Below are positions 24,355-36,364 of a DNA stretch of 64,000 nucleotides, in pieces. Location of the stretch: assembly GCF_945859705.1 (NCBI RefSeq), contig NC_079136.1, forward strand, positions 10,271,501-10,335,500, given 5' to 3'. A model generated the notes under the pieces. The model had not been told where the DNA came from and made no database searches. It worked only from the letters and a program-made list of their open reading frames with translations. This DNA is from Episyrphus balteatus (taxonomy: Eukaryota > Arthropoda > Insecta > Diptera > Syrphidae). Each line of letters opens with the position of its first letter. The first letter of the stretch is position 1. The position numbers were made by a program, and so were the translations under genes.

Positions 24355-27300
24355 TCTAAGTATACCTAGTGTTCGTTTTTTTGATTTTTTTTTCAACCTC
24401 ATACTTGAGAGAGTGGATATAAAAGTCATCATCATCAAAAACTTGTATTATTATGGAAATATTATGCAAACTATGCGATTTATTAAAGAAGTTCATATAA
24501 CTATTGCTCTAAATTTCTCAATCTCCTACCAAACATTCCGTTCTGCTGCTAACCAAACACTATACAATTTTACCAACCTGTCTTTAACCAAAATTTGACA
24601 GAAACAATCAATTTATGTCATAAAAGTTTTATGAAGATTGTATGTAATTGGGTTTTCACAGCAAAGAATGTCAAATCAATAATTTTATCATCCTATCCTG
24701 AGTTCAAATTACAATAGGAAAGCTCATAATTTCATTTGTGAATTTGAACTTTCGATTATTACAACAAAATTTAGAATAATTTTGAACAATTACCATTTGT
24801 GTAATTCACCTCCATATGGTCGTAATTCTCTAAACCAAAGATCAAATAATTTCCTTTCAAAAGTTATTTGAACAACAATGTAAAAATTAAAGTTCGCCCA
24901 ACTCATGACTTTACAACATTCTCATTTCCAATGTATATTTATTACCCTCATTTAAAACTTTAATCCTCTGTCAAATATAGACACATCTGCGTGTCATTCT
25001 AAATTATAACTTATAACATCAAAATCATAAAGACATTAAAGTTTCATCATAAAAGCTAATTTCACATCATTAGTATGTGTATATACGTTATCAATTTCGA
25101 TATATGCAAAGATGTGTGTGTTTGTGTCTTGTTATATCTTTCATCTTTCTAATGTGAAAAATATTCCAAGTTCGTGACAAGATACAATAACAATCTAAGT
25201 CCCCCACATATACATAGACCCATTAAGTTTTTTTTTTTTTTTTTTTTTTTAAATTCATTAAATTATATTATCATAAAATCCTCGTTAAATAAAATCCATT
25301 ATACTCATTCTATTTACCGAGTTTGTGCCTCAAACTCGTATAAGTACAAACTTTAACCAACATCTAAACAACAAAAGGATCTTATAATTTATTGAAAAAC
25401 ATTAATTTGGGATTTTTTTTTTTTTTGCTTTCTTTTCTGCTAGCAAATCCTATAATACGTTGACTCGCATAATAACACAGTTAAATAAAAAATAATGCTC
25501 GCATAAGCTTAGTCATAATTTCTTGTCTTCATTAAATATGTTTCCTGCTTAACAATTCAATACAATAATATCACATCCTATAGTATCCTATATCTCTTCG
25601 TCTTCTTCTTGCTTTTTCCATCAAGGTTTTTTTTTGGATTTGGACCAGAAAAAAACAAAAAACAGAGAAACAAAAACTTACTCAATCGAAAAAGTCCGCC
25701 CTTTCGGCTCAAACGAATCAGTATTCATGTCACGACCTATCACTGGAAATTATTCAGGATCAGAGAAGACTAAAAACCAACTTACGAGGATATGTATACG
25801 TTCATATACATTATAAGGATCCCGCATAGGCCCATCATCAAGATTATTCCTTATTTCGTTTAGAAGAAAAAAAAAAAAATAAAATAAAATCACAAGACAA
25901 ATTATTCGAATGTTGCGTTTGTATACCAAAAGGACGATATCTTTATGTGTAGTAAATCTACTCACATTTTTAATCATCCCCTAAAGATACACAACCACGA
26001 GTCATTTGTATATTTTTGGTTTGGTTTTTGCGATAACCCAACAAACAGAAACAAATTAAAAAAAAAAAAGACACAGAAACCTACAAAATAAACCTCTCCA
26101 GATAAAACCTAAAAGATAGCCCACAAAATATTTATATATAAATAGAAAGATAGAAGAAAATTCCCCAATATCCCCCATTTGCCATCGAATTCATAAATAT
26201 CCTTGGAAACAACCCCACGCGCGCACAGTTGAAGTTGTTATCCGGATTAAATATCACTTCTCTTATCGCCTTCCTCTTCAAAAACAACTCTCGAGAAGCC
26301 AAAAATTGTTTTTGAAACATTCAATCACAAAGTATCTAGATATTTTTTTTGATTGTTTGAAGCGGCACATTTAAGAGAAGATATCCTCTCTGGTTGGATG
26401 GGAGACTTTGGAATTAGGTTCATCAGGAGATACTCTATCTCCTTTGCTTGCTATAAAGTCTTGTTAAAGTGTACCAAGAGTAATGTCCTGCGGCATAATG
26501 TCCTATGGACCGTTTGCTCTTGTAATGTTTTTCAATAGATTACCAAAATGTCAAAATAAAATCTAATTACACAATGACAATGTTTGTTTTCTGGAAGATG
26601 TATGAAAAAAAAAATATAATAAAAATGGGAGGAATGTCAGTATATCCTGGCTTTATCAGGAGAATTGATCAGGATGTACAGCAAGAAAAATCAAATAATT
26701 GCTAAATTTCCTATTACAAACACTTTAGTCATGGATTTAAGCTTCTAAAGAAGCTCTTATTTTCTTTTTCTTATTTTATCAGATTAAAATGTTTTAAGAA
26801 ATAGGATATTTTCTAGTTTAAACTTATGGGCTGTTTAAGAAAAATGAATGAGGTAGTTTTGAAAACAAAATCTTAAACAATTTCAGCATTTGGGCTTAAA
26901 AAATATACTAGCTTCGTTCAACACCCAATTTGATGGGAATTTTTCTTGAAAACTCGGTATTTATACATTGAGTCAAAATTTGTTCTTAGTCGGTTTCCAA
27001 TCGATTTGCATACAAAATATATGGTTGGATTTGGATGTAATTTTTTTTTTCAATATATAATTAAAAATTATTAAGTTAAGTTTGTTAAGATGTAAAAATA
27101 CAAGAAAAAAAAAATTAAAATTTTTTTGAAACCAAGTGCCGTTATATTTTTAGTGTATATTTGAGCCCAGAAAACTCGAAAATTTTTATCTAAAAAAATA
27201 TTTATGGATAGGTTTTCGAGATATGATTTTTCAAAGTTTTTTGTCGTTGTTTTTCCCAACATAGGTACCTAATATTCGGGCTATATATTATGAGTAATAA

Positions 27301-28447
27301 ACGATCAATCTGAACACAAAAACCAGCACCTGAAAGCTGAATAAACAAGCAGGAAACACTAGAACAACAAGATAGATTTTTAAAGGAAATCTTTGCCATA
27401 AAAAAAAATTCTTACTGAAAGAAAAAATCAAAACCTTTCGAGTCCTCATAGTTTAAAATTTGTATGTGTAGTACATTTTCTGAAAAAGATAAGACAAGAC
27501 AATTTTCTGTAAAATCTATGGATACCTAAATATTATAAAGAGACGGTCATTTTTGTAAAGCTCAATATTTTCGACTATTTTTGTTACTTTTTGAGTTTTT
27601 GTCTATAACTTGAAAAGCAAGCAGAATTTGAAAATTTTTATTAAGTAATTTTTTGTAGATAATTTAATTTCCTATCGATATGTATTCTTTTATACATTTT
27701 AAAATTAAATTATTGTAAAAAACTTAAGAAAAACTATTCAAAAAAAGAGAAAAAAAAGACACATTTTTGATGTTTTTACTAAATATTCTATTTTTATATT
27801 TTGAGAATTTATAGATTTTCAACATGTACCGGAAAAAAGAAGATACCTTATTTTTCAACATAATGGATACAAAAATTGAATACAGCTAAGATTGCACTTT
27901 CAAAATCTACTGTTTTTTTTGTCCTTTTGAGCCATTTTTCTTTAACCCATTCCTTTTTTCCCTCTTCCACCTCTATTTATCAGTGCTGATCTAATCTATT
28001 TCCCCTACCCCCCCCTAAATCCTATGTTTCTTCATCATTTAATTTCTGCTAATATTTCTTTCAACTTTAGGATCTTCGTCTAATTTTGAATATTGAGGTA
28101 ATCAGACTCAAAGAAAAATAGCTGATTATATTATTTTTTATTCATATTTATTATGTGAATAGAATTGAATTCATGTCATTGATTTGGTTTTCTTTTTTCG
28201 CTATCATGTGAATTATTATTTGCTTTTCTTTATTATGTTCCGCTTTAACATTGAAAGAACTTAAAACCCATAAAAGTGAATATAGCAGTCGTGTTTTTTT
28301 TTTAATTTTTAATTACGGCATTTTCATAGTACGAAAATTGCTTTACATAGTCTATCTATTATTTTTTTTCTTCACTTTGTAATAAGCCGAAAAATCAATA
28401 AAACAAAAGGATTCAAATAGTCTAAAAATAATATACATACATGCATA
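24355..28447. other. Long AT-rich unique DNA without recognised features
   Basis: About 4 kb with long T or A runs (for example near 25230 and 25413) and only short chance frames. The part at 26340-26540 is less AT-rich and has an open frame of 61 codons with no recognisable motif. No inverted element ends or arrays were found by eye. Confidence 0.5.
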
Positions 28448-29165
28448 TCGTCGGTTTAAAGCAAAATTGTTCTGAGTCACAAAAAGCAAATTTTACAGGG
28501 GACAATTTTTAAGTTTCAAATTGGTTTAAAGGACATTTTTCTGCTCGTTCGCCATTCAAGTTATGCTTTTTATAAAGTTTATTCTTTTCTCTTGAATAAA
28601 CCAAACAAGCTTACGTCACTAGTAGGTGCATACTATTTTTAAATATTTTTTAAAACTTAAAACCCAAAATTGGACATAGAACAATTACTATACAAGTAGG
28701 TACGCACTTTTCTTAAATAAAAAATGGACTTAGAACATAATATGATGGGACTTTGAAAAATCAAGAATACTCGGGTCTCATTTTCAGAAGGCTACTTACC
28801 TGTGTTTATTGTTCTATGTCCCATTAAATTATATTATCTGCTGCTTTAAATTCGGAAAAAGCACCCTCAAATTAGTAAAACTGCATCATTCACCCATGTT
28901 CTGATTTTCGTTTACGAAAGCAATACATACTTTCGTTTTAAAAAAAGAAGAGTTCCACATTTCCATTCAATGGAAACTATGGAGTTGCTATAACTTAATT
29001 TTTTCACGTTTTCATTTCGTTTCGATTTTGGTACACCATGTTTAAATCTATGTGATCAAATCAATTCCGCTTACGAATTCAATTCGGAGCGAAAATCCGA
29101 ACAGGGGTGATTATCTCATTTTCTGTAAAAAGTGGACTTACAACAATTTTGCTTAACGCCGACGA
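28448..29165. mobile_element. Inverted-repeat element with TCGTCGG ends
   Basis: The left end TCGTCGGTTTAAAGCAAAAT is mirrored on the right, which read inward is TCGTCGGCGTTAAGCAAAAT. The match continues through TTGTTNTNAGT. Inside, GGACWTAGAACA words occur in both orientations (about 28673, 28731, 28810). I see no clear target duplication and no protein, so class and exact limits are open. A CAG/GTAAGT junction on the minus strand at about 28800 lies inside it and has a poor pyrimidine tract. Confidence 0.55.
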
Positions 29166-29174
29166 AATAATATA

Positions 29175-29884
29175 GGGGAAGGTTTAAAATGACATATGAA
29201 ATAGGTATGCCATTTTACCCGAGCACTAAGTAGGCCATTTTGCCCATTTTGAGTTTCTTCAATTTAATTTTTACACCAAAAAAATTAAAATCGTTTTAAA
29301 CCAACTTATTTCAGTAAATTAATAAGAAATACTTCATGCGTACACACATTAACTTCTTTTTCCAAAATACAATGTTTTTTATACTTTTTTTTGCAAAAAA
29401 AATTTCACAAAATTTCAACGACTGTACTTTTTGATGTGGATAGAGACAGTTTGACCTGTCAAATTTCATATAATGGCTTGAAGTTCCTGAAATTTCGTAT
29501 ATCGACGGTTAAACTTCATAGCCTCGTAAGTCGAAAAATTCGAAAAAAAATATTATTAATGCAAACAATTCAGAAAATTCAGAGCTATCTTTTGGTATAT
29601 TCAGTTCAACAATGTTGTTTTGAACATTTTTCAGGAATGACGAAATTCAAAAGCTCGTATTGATATATCCCATACAAAAACAAGAAACACAACATATTGT
29701 TTTTTGATTTCTGAAAAACTTGCAAAAATGACTTACGAGGTTATGAAGTTTAACCGTCGATATGTTGGTTTTGCCAGATAAACTAAAAAATCGCGTTCAT
29801 AAAACTTTCAAATTATTTTCGATTCTACGATTTCTAGCAAGGGGGCCATTTTACCTTGGGGTGCCATTTTAGGCCACTTTCCCC
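29175..29884. mobile_element. GGGGAAAGT-ended MITE with TA duplication
   Basis: Left end GGGGAAGGTTTAAAATG and right end GGGGAAAGTGGCCTAAAATG (read inward) are related, with TA outside both (29173-29174, 29885-29886). TA duplication suggests a Tc1/mariner-type mover. The interior holds a strong second inverted pair (29499-29532 and 29730-29763, 33 of 34 positions). A 90-codon plus-strand frame (29391-29663) runs through the interior and is explained by the repeat. The element abuts the one ending at 29165. Confidence 0.6.
29499..29763. repeat. 34-bp inverted pair inside the MITE
   Basis: Bases 29499-29532 begin ATATCGACGGTTAAACTTCA. Bases 29730-29763 are their reverse complement with one difference. 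The loop is about 200 bases. Internal arms this well kept, in an element with diverged tips, are unusual. Confidence 0.8.
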
Positions 29885-30291
29885 TACATATGTCAGCACA
29901 AAGTTTCTATATTTCATTTACTCGAAAAAAAACCCTGTCACTCATTTTTTTCATTTTGTATCCTACTTTAACATTTTTACATAATTTGTGTCCAAAATTT
30001 CGTATATTTGCTCTGCTCCAACTTAAAAAAAAAACCCCTTCCACTAAAATTTTGCCAGAGTATTCATATCTTTTACTTCCCCACACAAATAAAACACCAT
30101 TTCATCCATGATATTTTTATAGACTCTTTTGGTTTTTAATTCTACATAAAATTAGACAAATTTTGGGTCTCACAACTCTCTATTATTTTGATTGAAATAC
30201 AATACTAAACCTGGTTTTTTAATGATGTGCTCTACATAATGTTACTTCATTATTTGTTATGAAAAAATATTCTGATACATGAAGTAATTTG

Positions 30292-30335
30292 CACGTGAAG
30301 CACTTACCTGAAAAAAAAAACGAAAAACATATTAT
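30292..30335 (-). promoter_or_regulatory. Candidate recursive splice site (ratchet point), strong form
   Basis: On the minus strand a T-rich tract (30311-30335) ends in CAG (30308-30310), fused directly to GTAAGTG (30301-30307). The acceptor and donor halves both match consensus well with no exon between. This is the known fly ratchet-point form. It lies about 29.5 kb upstream, in minus-strand direction, of the similar site at 772/773, and the sequence after the junction (GCTTCACGTGC) is less AT-rich than its surroundings. Confidence 0.6.
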
Positions 30336-32335
30336 TAGTAAAGTTAGATATTAAACTACATAAAAGTAAATATTAAATAAAAATATCATATTTCTTAAAA
30401 ATTTTAAAAATCAAGAATTTAATAAAATTTCAGATCCGAAAAATAAATTTAGTAACTATATTTGATGCTTATAGTTTATAAATATTAAAAAAATAGTTTT
30501 TAAGTTAAGGGTTTATGGGCTTCAGTATTTTTCAATCTGTTTTGGGCTTAAAGTTCAGAATTTCACTCTACTACACTAATTAAACAAAGTTGATATTTTT
30601 TACAGTCGAACATGAAAATAACAAATCTATAATGCTGTATTTCTATACCATATCCATCTTAAAATTAAAACCCAATTATTGTTCATATACAAAATTTGCT
30701 ATAGCTATAAAAATAATTCCAAAACAAAAGGACATTCTGTCCGTCTTAAGTTCTCACACTTTTTCAGTTAATATTCTCAGAAAATCTCAATTCAAAAATA
30801 GGAATCCGCTTTACTTCAAAAAAAATACAAATAACACCGAACTTATGTGCCCCAAAGATAGAAAAATACAAAAAAAAAAATAATGTTGGCAGCCTTCCCC
30901 TAAGGCTCTACCCTACTCTCACTAAAAAAAAAATGCCCTACGTTAGATTTTTTTTCTTTAAGGATGGTGTGTGTCTTTAACTTTTGTGTTACTTTTTCAT
31001 CGTTATTTTTTCTCATTCAAATTGTTGTTTTTTACACTGGTGTACACAGAAGAGAACTAAGTGAATATAAAAGAACAAATTGAAAACACGAGCGAGAGAG
31101 CGCCAGGGTGATGGTATAACACATTCTCGAGGATATGGGAAAGTAGCACACTGAAGGATACTTAAGGTCACAAGCGAAATGAAAATGATGAGGTCTATGG
31201 ATTGAGTTGACTTGCTTGTGTGTGAGTGTGAGATAGGAACACTGTTTTATGTAAAGTTTAAAAATATTTAAATTATGAACGAGGATAAAAATTAAATTTA
31301 AATTTTTTGCTATATTTTTTTTTTTTTTTTTTTATATTCAAGATAAATTATGATGGCAGAGAGGAGATAATGTTGATATATTTTTTCCCCCAACGAAAGT
31401 TGTATTTGAATGAATAATGGTCGACAGGGAGGATAATAAGTTTCACTTTTTTTTTTTTTATACGTGCGTCATTTTTATATGTGTAGGATATACCTTTTAA
31501 AAGTAGGTCGAACAAACAAACAAAAAAAAGTGTATAAAATTTATTGAAAAGTCAAGCTATACCTAGATAAATTTTTATTTTGTTTATCATAACGTCGCGT
31601 CCGTCGCCGCTATTCTCATGATAGCCGTCAAAATAACAGTGCGAGAAATGAACATTATTCTGTCATAAATGTAGTAGAAGAGGACCAAAAAGACCTACTT
31701 TTTTTTTCAAAGTTACGATAACAATTTTTTTTCTCTTGAGATAAGCTTTATACCTAGCCTTGAATATGTAGACAAATAGAAAGACAAACCTTGTAAAAGG
31801 TAGCTTAGAGGAAACAAAAAGTTTGTAGGTAATTTGTTTCTATGCAAAGCCAATTTGGATTGGATTCAAGTAGCAAAGTGGAGTAGAACAGTAATTTTAT
31901 ACCAGTGAGAACCAGTCTATCGTTGGTTTTGGTCTGAGGATAAATGGAAAAATTATTCAATCGAAAGGAGATTATGATAATATCATTCAGTTGCGAGAGA
32001 TAGGAATTTGGTTGTTTTTTTTCGGGTTTTCTGGTTGTATGATTGTCCTTGATGGGTTTAAAAAAAAAAATGTAAACCTTATCAGAGCGTGACATCCTTG
32101 ATGTGGTAATGTTTAAGTTGAAAGTCATGTTTAATGTCGATTTATAGCTGTTTATTTAGGAGTTAGGTAATTTGAAAATGCATAATCTCTTGTTAACGCA
32201 GTCCTTGGAAAAAAAGGACACCAAGGCTGTTATTGATTTTTACTAGTCAACCCCAACAATATGGATTATCAAACCCTGATCTTAAACAACGTTTACAATA
32301 AGTTTCTGATCATTTACCTTTGTCAAAGGTGAATG
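30336..32335. other. AT-rich unique DNA, nothing recognised
   Basis: Frames at 30590-30883 (plus) and 31805-32128 (minus) are about 100 codons each, with AT-driven composition and no motif. A less AT-rich patch lies around 31020-31240. Confidence 0.45.
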
Positions 32336-32339
32336 GAAA

Positions 32340-33180
32340 GCTTAAATAATATTTCAGCTTCCGTAAAGCTTCCTTAAAAGTACATAATAACTTCGGTAAA
32401 GCTTCAGTAATTTTTTTTATAAATTCAAGAAGTAAATTGTAATAAAACTTGTAGCTCTTATAACAAATACACTACAAAGTCTTGAAGAAACTTTACCGAA
32501 GCTTGACATAAATTAACTCATAAGCTGTTAAAGAAATTTGTCCGAAGTGCATGTTTTATCGTTCTTCTTTAAGCGTACTTACGGATGTTAGGTAAGACTT
32601 TTTTTTTAATTTTCTTAAGCTACTTAAAAAAGAATTAAAGAAGCTATAACTTCCACAAGAAGATAAGTACCGTTATAAACCTTTTAACAATACCTAATGA
32701 GGTCATAAGGAAACTTTATCGAAGCTTAACCAAAATCAACTGAAGCTTTTTAAGGAATTTTTATTGTTTTTCTATAAGTACTTAGTGATACAGAGAAAGG
32801 CTTTGTGAAACATTTCGAAACAACTTCAAGGAAGCAATTTAAGAAGTTATGGCTTCCACAAGAAGATATAAACTGAGGTTTGCTTTATAGAAGCCTTATT
32901 AAGGCTGAAGACTCTAATAACTAAATCTAGAATGTCATTTGAGTTATAAGCTTTTTACTAACCTACTAGGTCTAAAGGAAGCTTTACCGAAGCTTGAATT
33001 AACTGGGAGCTGCTAGAAAGCTAATAAAGATTTTTTCTAAAGTCCCTGTTGTATTGCTCTTCTATGAGCGAACTAACTACTGTTGGGTGAGATTATTTTA
33101 AATATTTTTTTAAGCATCTTTAAAGAATAAGTTCAGCTTCTAAAATATAATAAGTATATAGATAAGCTTTAAAAAATCTA
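32340..33180. repeat. Degenerate tandem repeat, three units of about 220-270 bases
   Basis: Units begin near 32484, 32708 and 32976 with GAAACTTTACCGAAGCTTGA or a close variant. The later landmarks TTTTTCTATAAGYRNACTTA and GGCTTCCACAAGAAGATA recur in order. A partial unit precedes them (about 32357). Many AAGCTT words give it HindIII-site-like texture. It looks like a small, old satellite-like duplication with no coding content. Confidence 0.6.
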
Positions 33181-34020
33181 ATACCTTTTTTTTCTACAGA
33201 AACGGTTGTTGTACCGATTGAAAAAAATTTCTAAATTCAAAACTTCTTGAAGTCTTTCAATATATCCCAACAATTTGATGACTTGATTTGAAGTCTTTCA
33301 ATATATGCCAACAATTTTATGACTATTATCCTTTGTATTGAAAATTACCTAAACTTTAATAATTGGGTATCAACACTTACAATTTACTCAACCACAACAA
33401 CAAACAACAATAGGAAATCTTTTAACAAAGTGTCCTTTGTGTCATCAAAATATTGTCATCGATAATTGGTTTCTTGGAAAACACGTTTTCTATTTTCTGT
33501 TATTGATATAAAAGGACACAAATTGCCTTTGAGTTAAGTGTGCGCAAAATTATTAGAATTTCTTTTGCAAACCAAAGCGTAATATGTATTTTTTTTTTTT
33601 GTCTCTCTTCTTCAAAGTATCACGAAAACCAATCAAAACCACAACATCCTTCTATTTAACAATATTGCATCCAATTACCTATGCTTGGTTGGCAGAATAT
33701 TCTATTTAACCCAGGAAAAAAGAAGAAGAGTATAACTTCCGGAATAGTATAATGTGAATGACAGAACATGTTCTCAATGCCATTTAATTATATCCACTAC
33801 TACTATTGCCTATCAATATACCTGCCTACTGATATGTCTATCTTTCTTTCTCAAAAGAAAAAATTCCAATCCAAAACCACACAAGTGAAGAAAACAAAAT
33901 TACAATAATAACAAAGATATCCGTCTGGACGGCAATTATCGTTCATCGAACACAAAAACAGATTATCAGCCAATGAAGCCTAGTAAATTTAGTTATTTTT
34001 TTCTTTTTCTTTTTTTTTTT
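33181..34020. other. AT-rich unique DNA
   Basis: A 24-base phrase containing TTTGAAGTCTTTCAATATAT is directly repeated at about 33245 and 33290. Nothing else was recognised. Confidence 0.45.
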
Positions 34021-34043
34021 GTTACGTATACGCCACAGTGAAC
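34021..34043 (+). repeat. Dispersed GTATACGCCACAGTGA motif, copy 3
   Basis: It reads GTTACGTATACGCCACAGTG then AAC, right after a T run. This copy is closest to the majority form of the motif. Confidence 0.65.
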
Positions 34044-34747
34044 GAATAGGAAAAAGCTCTGTATGATTGACTGGTTCATCTGCTACTTTTCTTTCTTTTA
34101 AACAAAAAGTAAATGTGTTTGTGAATATTTTTTTTTTTCTTTTTTGTTGTTGGTCAAAAAGAAACAGATGGAATATCTTCGTGATGGAAGGGCGATGTCT
34201 TCATCATCATTCCTCACTCAAATATTAGTCCCATATAGTAAGTATATACAATAACCGACTATTAATAGGATTTCTCTTCAATTGGATTGTGAACGTGATA
34301 CTTATGGGTTTTTATGCTTTTGTGGCCTGGTCAAGACAGGTTGACTGGAGCCAACATTTTGTTGCTATCGCAGAGTGATGTTCGGTGGAGTAATTTGATA
34401 TCCCATTTGGGACGATGAAAATGAATTTCCCTTCTACTTTATTTGCTAAAGGGGTGTGTAGTGGAATTTTGGTTTTTTGTTTCATAAAAAAAAGTTGAAA
34501 CAAATTTTTTTTTCCGAATTATTAAAGAATGAATTTAATTTACAGAAATTGTTACTAAAAAATTGAATGAACAAAGAAAAAAAAAATATTATTGTCAACA
34601 ACTCCTGGCAAATACATATGAAAGGTCTAGAGGAAAAACGGCACATGTCCACTTTTTGTTAAAAATAAACTAATGAAAGAGGTCTTGTAGTATTTACTGA
34701 GCACTATCTGATGGCGTCCTTACTCTTTTATAAAACAAATTTAAGCC
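34044..34747. other. AT-rich unique DNA
   Basis: The part at 34300-34450 is a little less AT-rich. A 63-codon minus-strand frame there has no recognisable motif. Confidence 0.45.
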
Positions 34748-34750
34748 TTA

Positions 34751-34900
34751 AGCCTGGTACGCTGCTCGCGCTAAATTTTAGCTGAGATAAAATTCCCATA
34801 CAAGTTATCGATAACTTGTATGGGATCCATTTTATCTCGGCTAAAAATTTTCGATAATTTGTATGGAAGCTTAAATTTAGCGCGAGCAGCGTACCAGGCT
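34751..34900. mobile_element. 150-bp palindromic MITE, TTA duplication (PIF/Harbinger-like)
   Basis: The ends AGCCTGGTACGCTGCTCGCG and onward are exact inverted repeats over 28 bases, and TTA flanks both sides (34748-34750, 34901-34903). Inside, a second perfect palindrome (about 34796-34825) is centred on ATCGAT. Nearly the whole element folds into one hairpin. A TTA or TAA 3-bp duplication is characteristic of PIF/Harbinger, so I favour that class. Confidence 0.85.
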
Positions 34901-34903
34901 TTA

Positions 34904-35631
34904 CTAAAAAAATAAATAAATTGTGTGCTTTAATTACTAAAATGTATGGAGACCAAAATTTAAAAATGCATTTTTCTCGAAATGAGTTGGAATGGACTTG
35001 TGCTGTTCTTCCCCTGAACCCTTCATATCCTACCTACATAAATCAAATGCACCCAAAAACATTATTTAATTTTTGCTTTCATAGATTCATACTTTTTCGA
35101 TGCTGGTTTTTAATTTTTTTCTTCTAAAAAATAATTAGACCCTTTTTTTCTTTTAAAATCAAAGTGAAATTCATTTAACTTTAATAAGAATTTTCCTCTT
35201 TAAACAAATTTAGTAAATCTGTTAAAAATTATAAAATTTCTCATTAATTTTGTTTGCATATTTTTTATTGAAAAAAGATTAAACAGAAATAAAAGGATGT
35301 TCATTAATTTAAATTGATTCTTCTCTTAAAATTTTGTTTGGACATACATTTTGCACCCAATGCAAGAAATTTAAGAAGATTTGTCTGCTTATTTTGAGAC
35401 AGCAATCTTCTTGAAGAATTTCATCCAGAAAGGTCCTCTCATTTCTTTTTTTTCTTTCAGAACCCGATATAAATACATTTTTCATAGCACTCCAGTGGTT
35501 TTGGATCGAATCTGAGCTGCTGATTGTTTTTCATTTTGTTAGAAAGGTTGTCTCTCAACTTAATTCTTGGCAGGTAAGGGGATCCTTAGTCTTTCCGTGT
35601 TATTCTTGAGCATTTGGGTAGTTTCATTTGA
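34904..35631. other. AT-rich DNA grading into a decayed retrotransposon
   Basis: From about 35390 composition becomes more balanced and probably represents further 3' parts of the non-LTR element described next, read on the minus strand. No continuous frame survives. Confidence 0.4.
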
Positions 35632-35892
35632 TCTCTGAACTGCAGCTGTACGCAATCTTAAGGTAACTAAAATTAGATGATGGTATCGGTCAAGCCTCAG
35701 CTCGTCAACTCATTTGTTTCAAACATCTAGGAGACTACTGATCGCGTAGTGGTTTCTTTTGTCTGTGGACATCCAGCTTATCTTGTGACACGGCATATGT
35801 TAAAAAGTAGTGCCACAAATAAAAGACTTTTCCATGCAGAAATTCACTTATCTTTCACCGTTATCATCATGGTCAATCTCAGCATTCACGTC
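35632..35892 (-). pseudogene. Decayed endonuclease domain of a non-LTR retrotransposon
   Basis: Translated on the minus strand from 35892 in one frame, the sequence reads DVNAEIDHDDNGER, a stop, VNFCMEKSFICGTTF, a stop, CHKISWMSTDKRNHYAIS then SLLDV, two more stops, and RLDRYHHLILVTLRLR. This order matches the C-terminal half of the APE-type endonuclease of insect non-LTR elements: a GDxNAKxG-like block, the FC..N.L.I.GT.F block, the HK.TW.SPD block, and the SDHxLV..K.RLR block. The NQIDHI catalytic segment has become NHYAI. At least four in-frame stops show it is dead. In living elements this nuclease nicks target DNA to prime reverse transcription. The clade (RTE, Jockey or similar) cannot be fixed from this piece. 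Confidence 0.7.
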
Positions 35893-36364
35893 TCTCAATA
35901 CAATATTTTATAGGCGGCATCTGGTTGACTGTAAAAGTCTTCTTTTTTTAGTCCCTAGCGAACTCTATTGGCGTAACGTAGTGTGATAATGACGTTACGT
36001 ACTCTAGTCCGTAATCTTGAACTGATGATCTGTTTTACTAGTATCTCCCATGAAATATAGCTACTGATAGCGATTAAAGTTAAAAGCAGACTCATTCTAG
36101 CTTCCCAAAGGCTTTAGGTGGCTTTCAGAAGTACCGCGTTTTGTGTTGGTGAATTGAATAAAGTATATATCTAATTGGAGGAATCTAGCGTTGTAATGCC
36201 TTCGCTATCAGCATTGAGAAGCGCCCTCAGATTCCAGAAACCGGGTCTAGCAGTAGTTTCGGTTTCATTAGCTAGATTTTAGTAGTAACTTAATTTATCC
36301 TAGAGAAAGAAAAAATCTTTTCGCATCTTTTGGCATATTCTATTACATCGGGATACACAATAAT
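35893..36364 (-). other. Probable upstream part of the same decayed retrotransposon
   Basis: Composition stays balanced up to about 36300, consistent with the N-terminal half of the endonuclease. Stops and shifts are too many for me to align it with confidence. Confidence 0.35.

Noticed and set aside
28791..28806. Third minus-strand CAG/GTAAGT junction
   Set aside because: Poor pyrimidine tract and it lies inside a mobile element, so it is probably a chance match.
35560..35580. Plus-strand CAG then GTAAGG junction near 35573
   Set aside because: Weak pyrimidine tract and located within the decayed retrotransposon.
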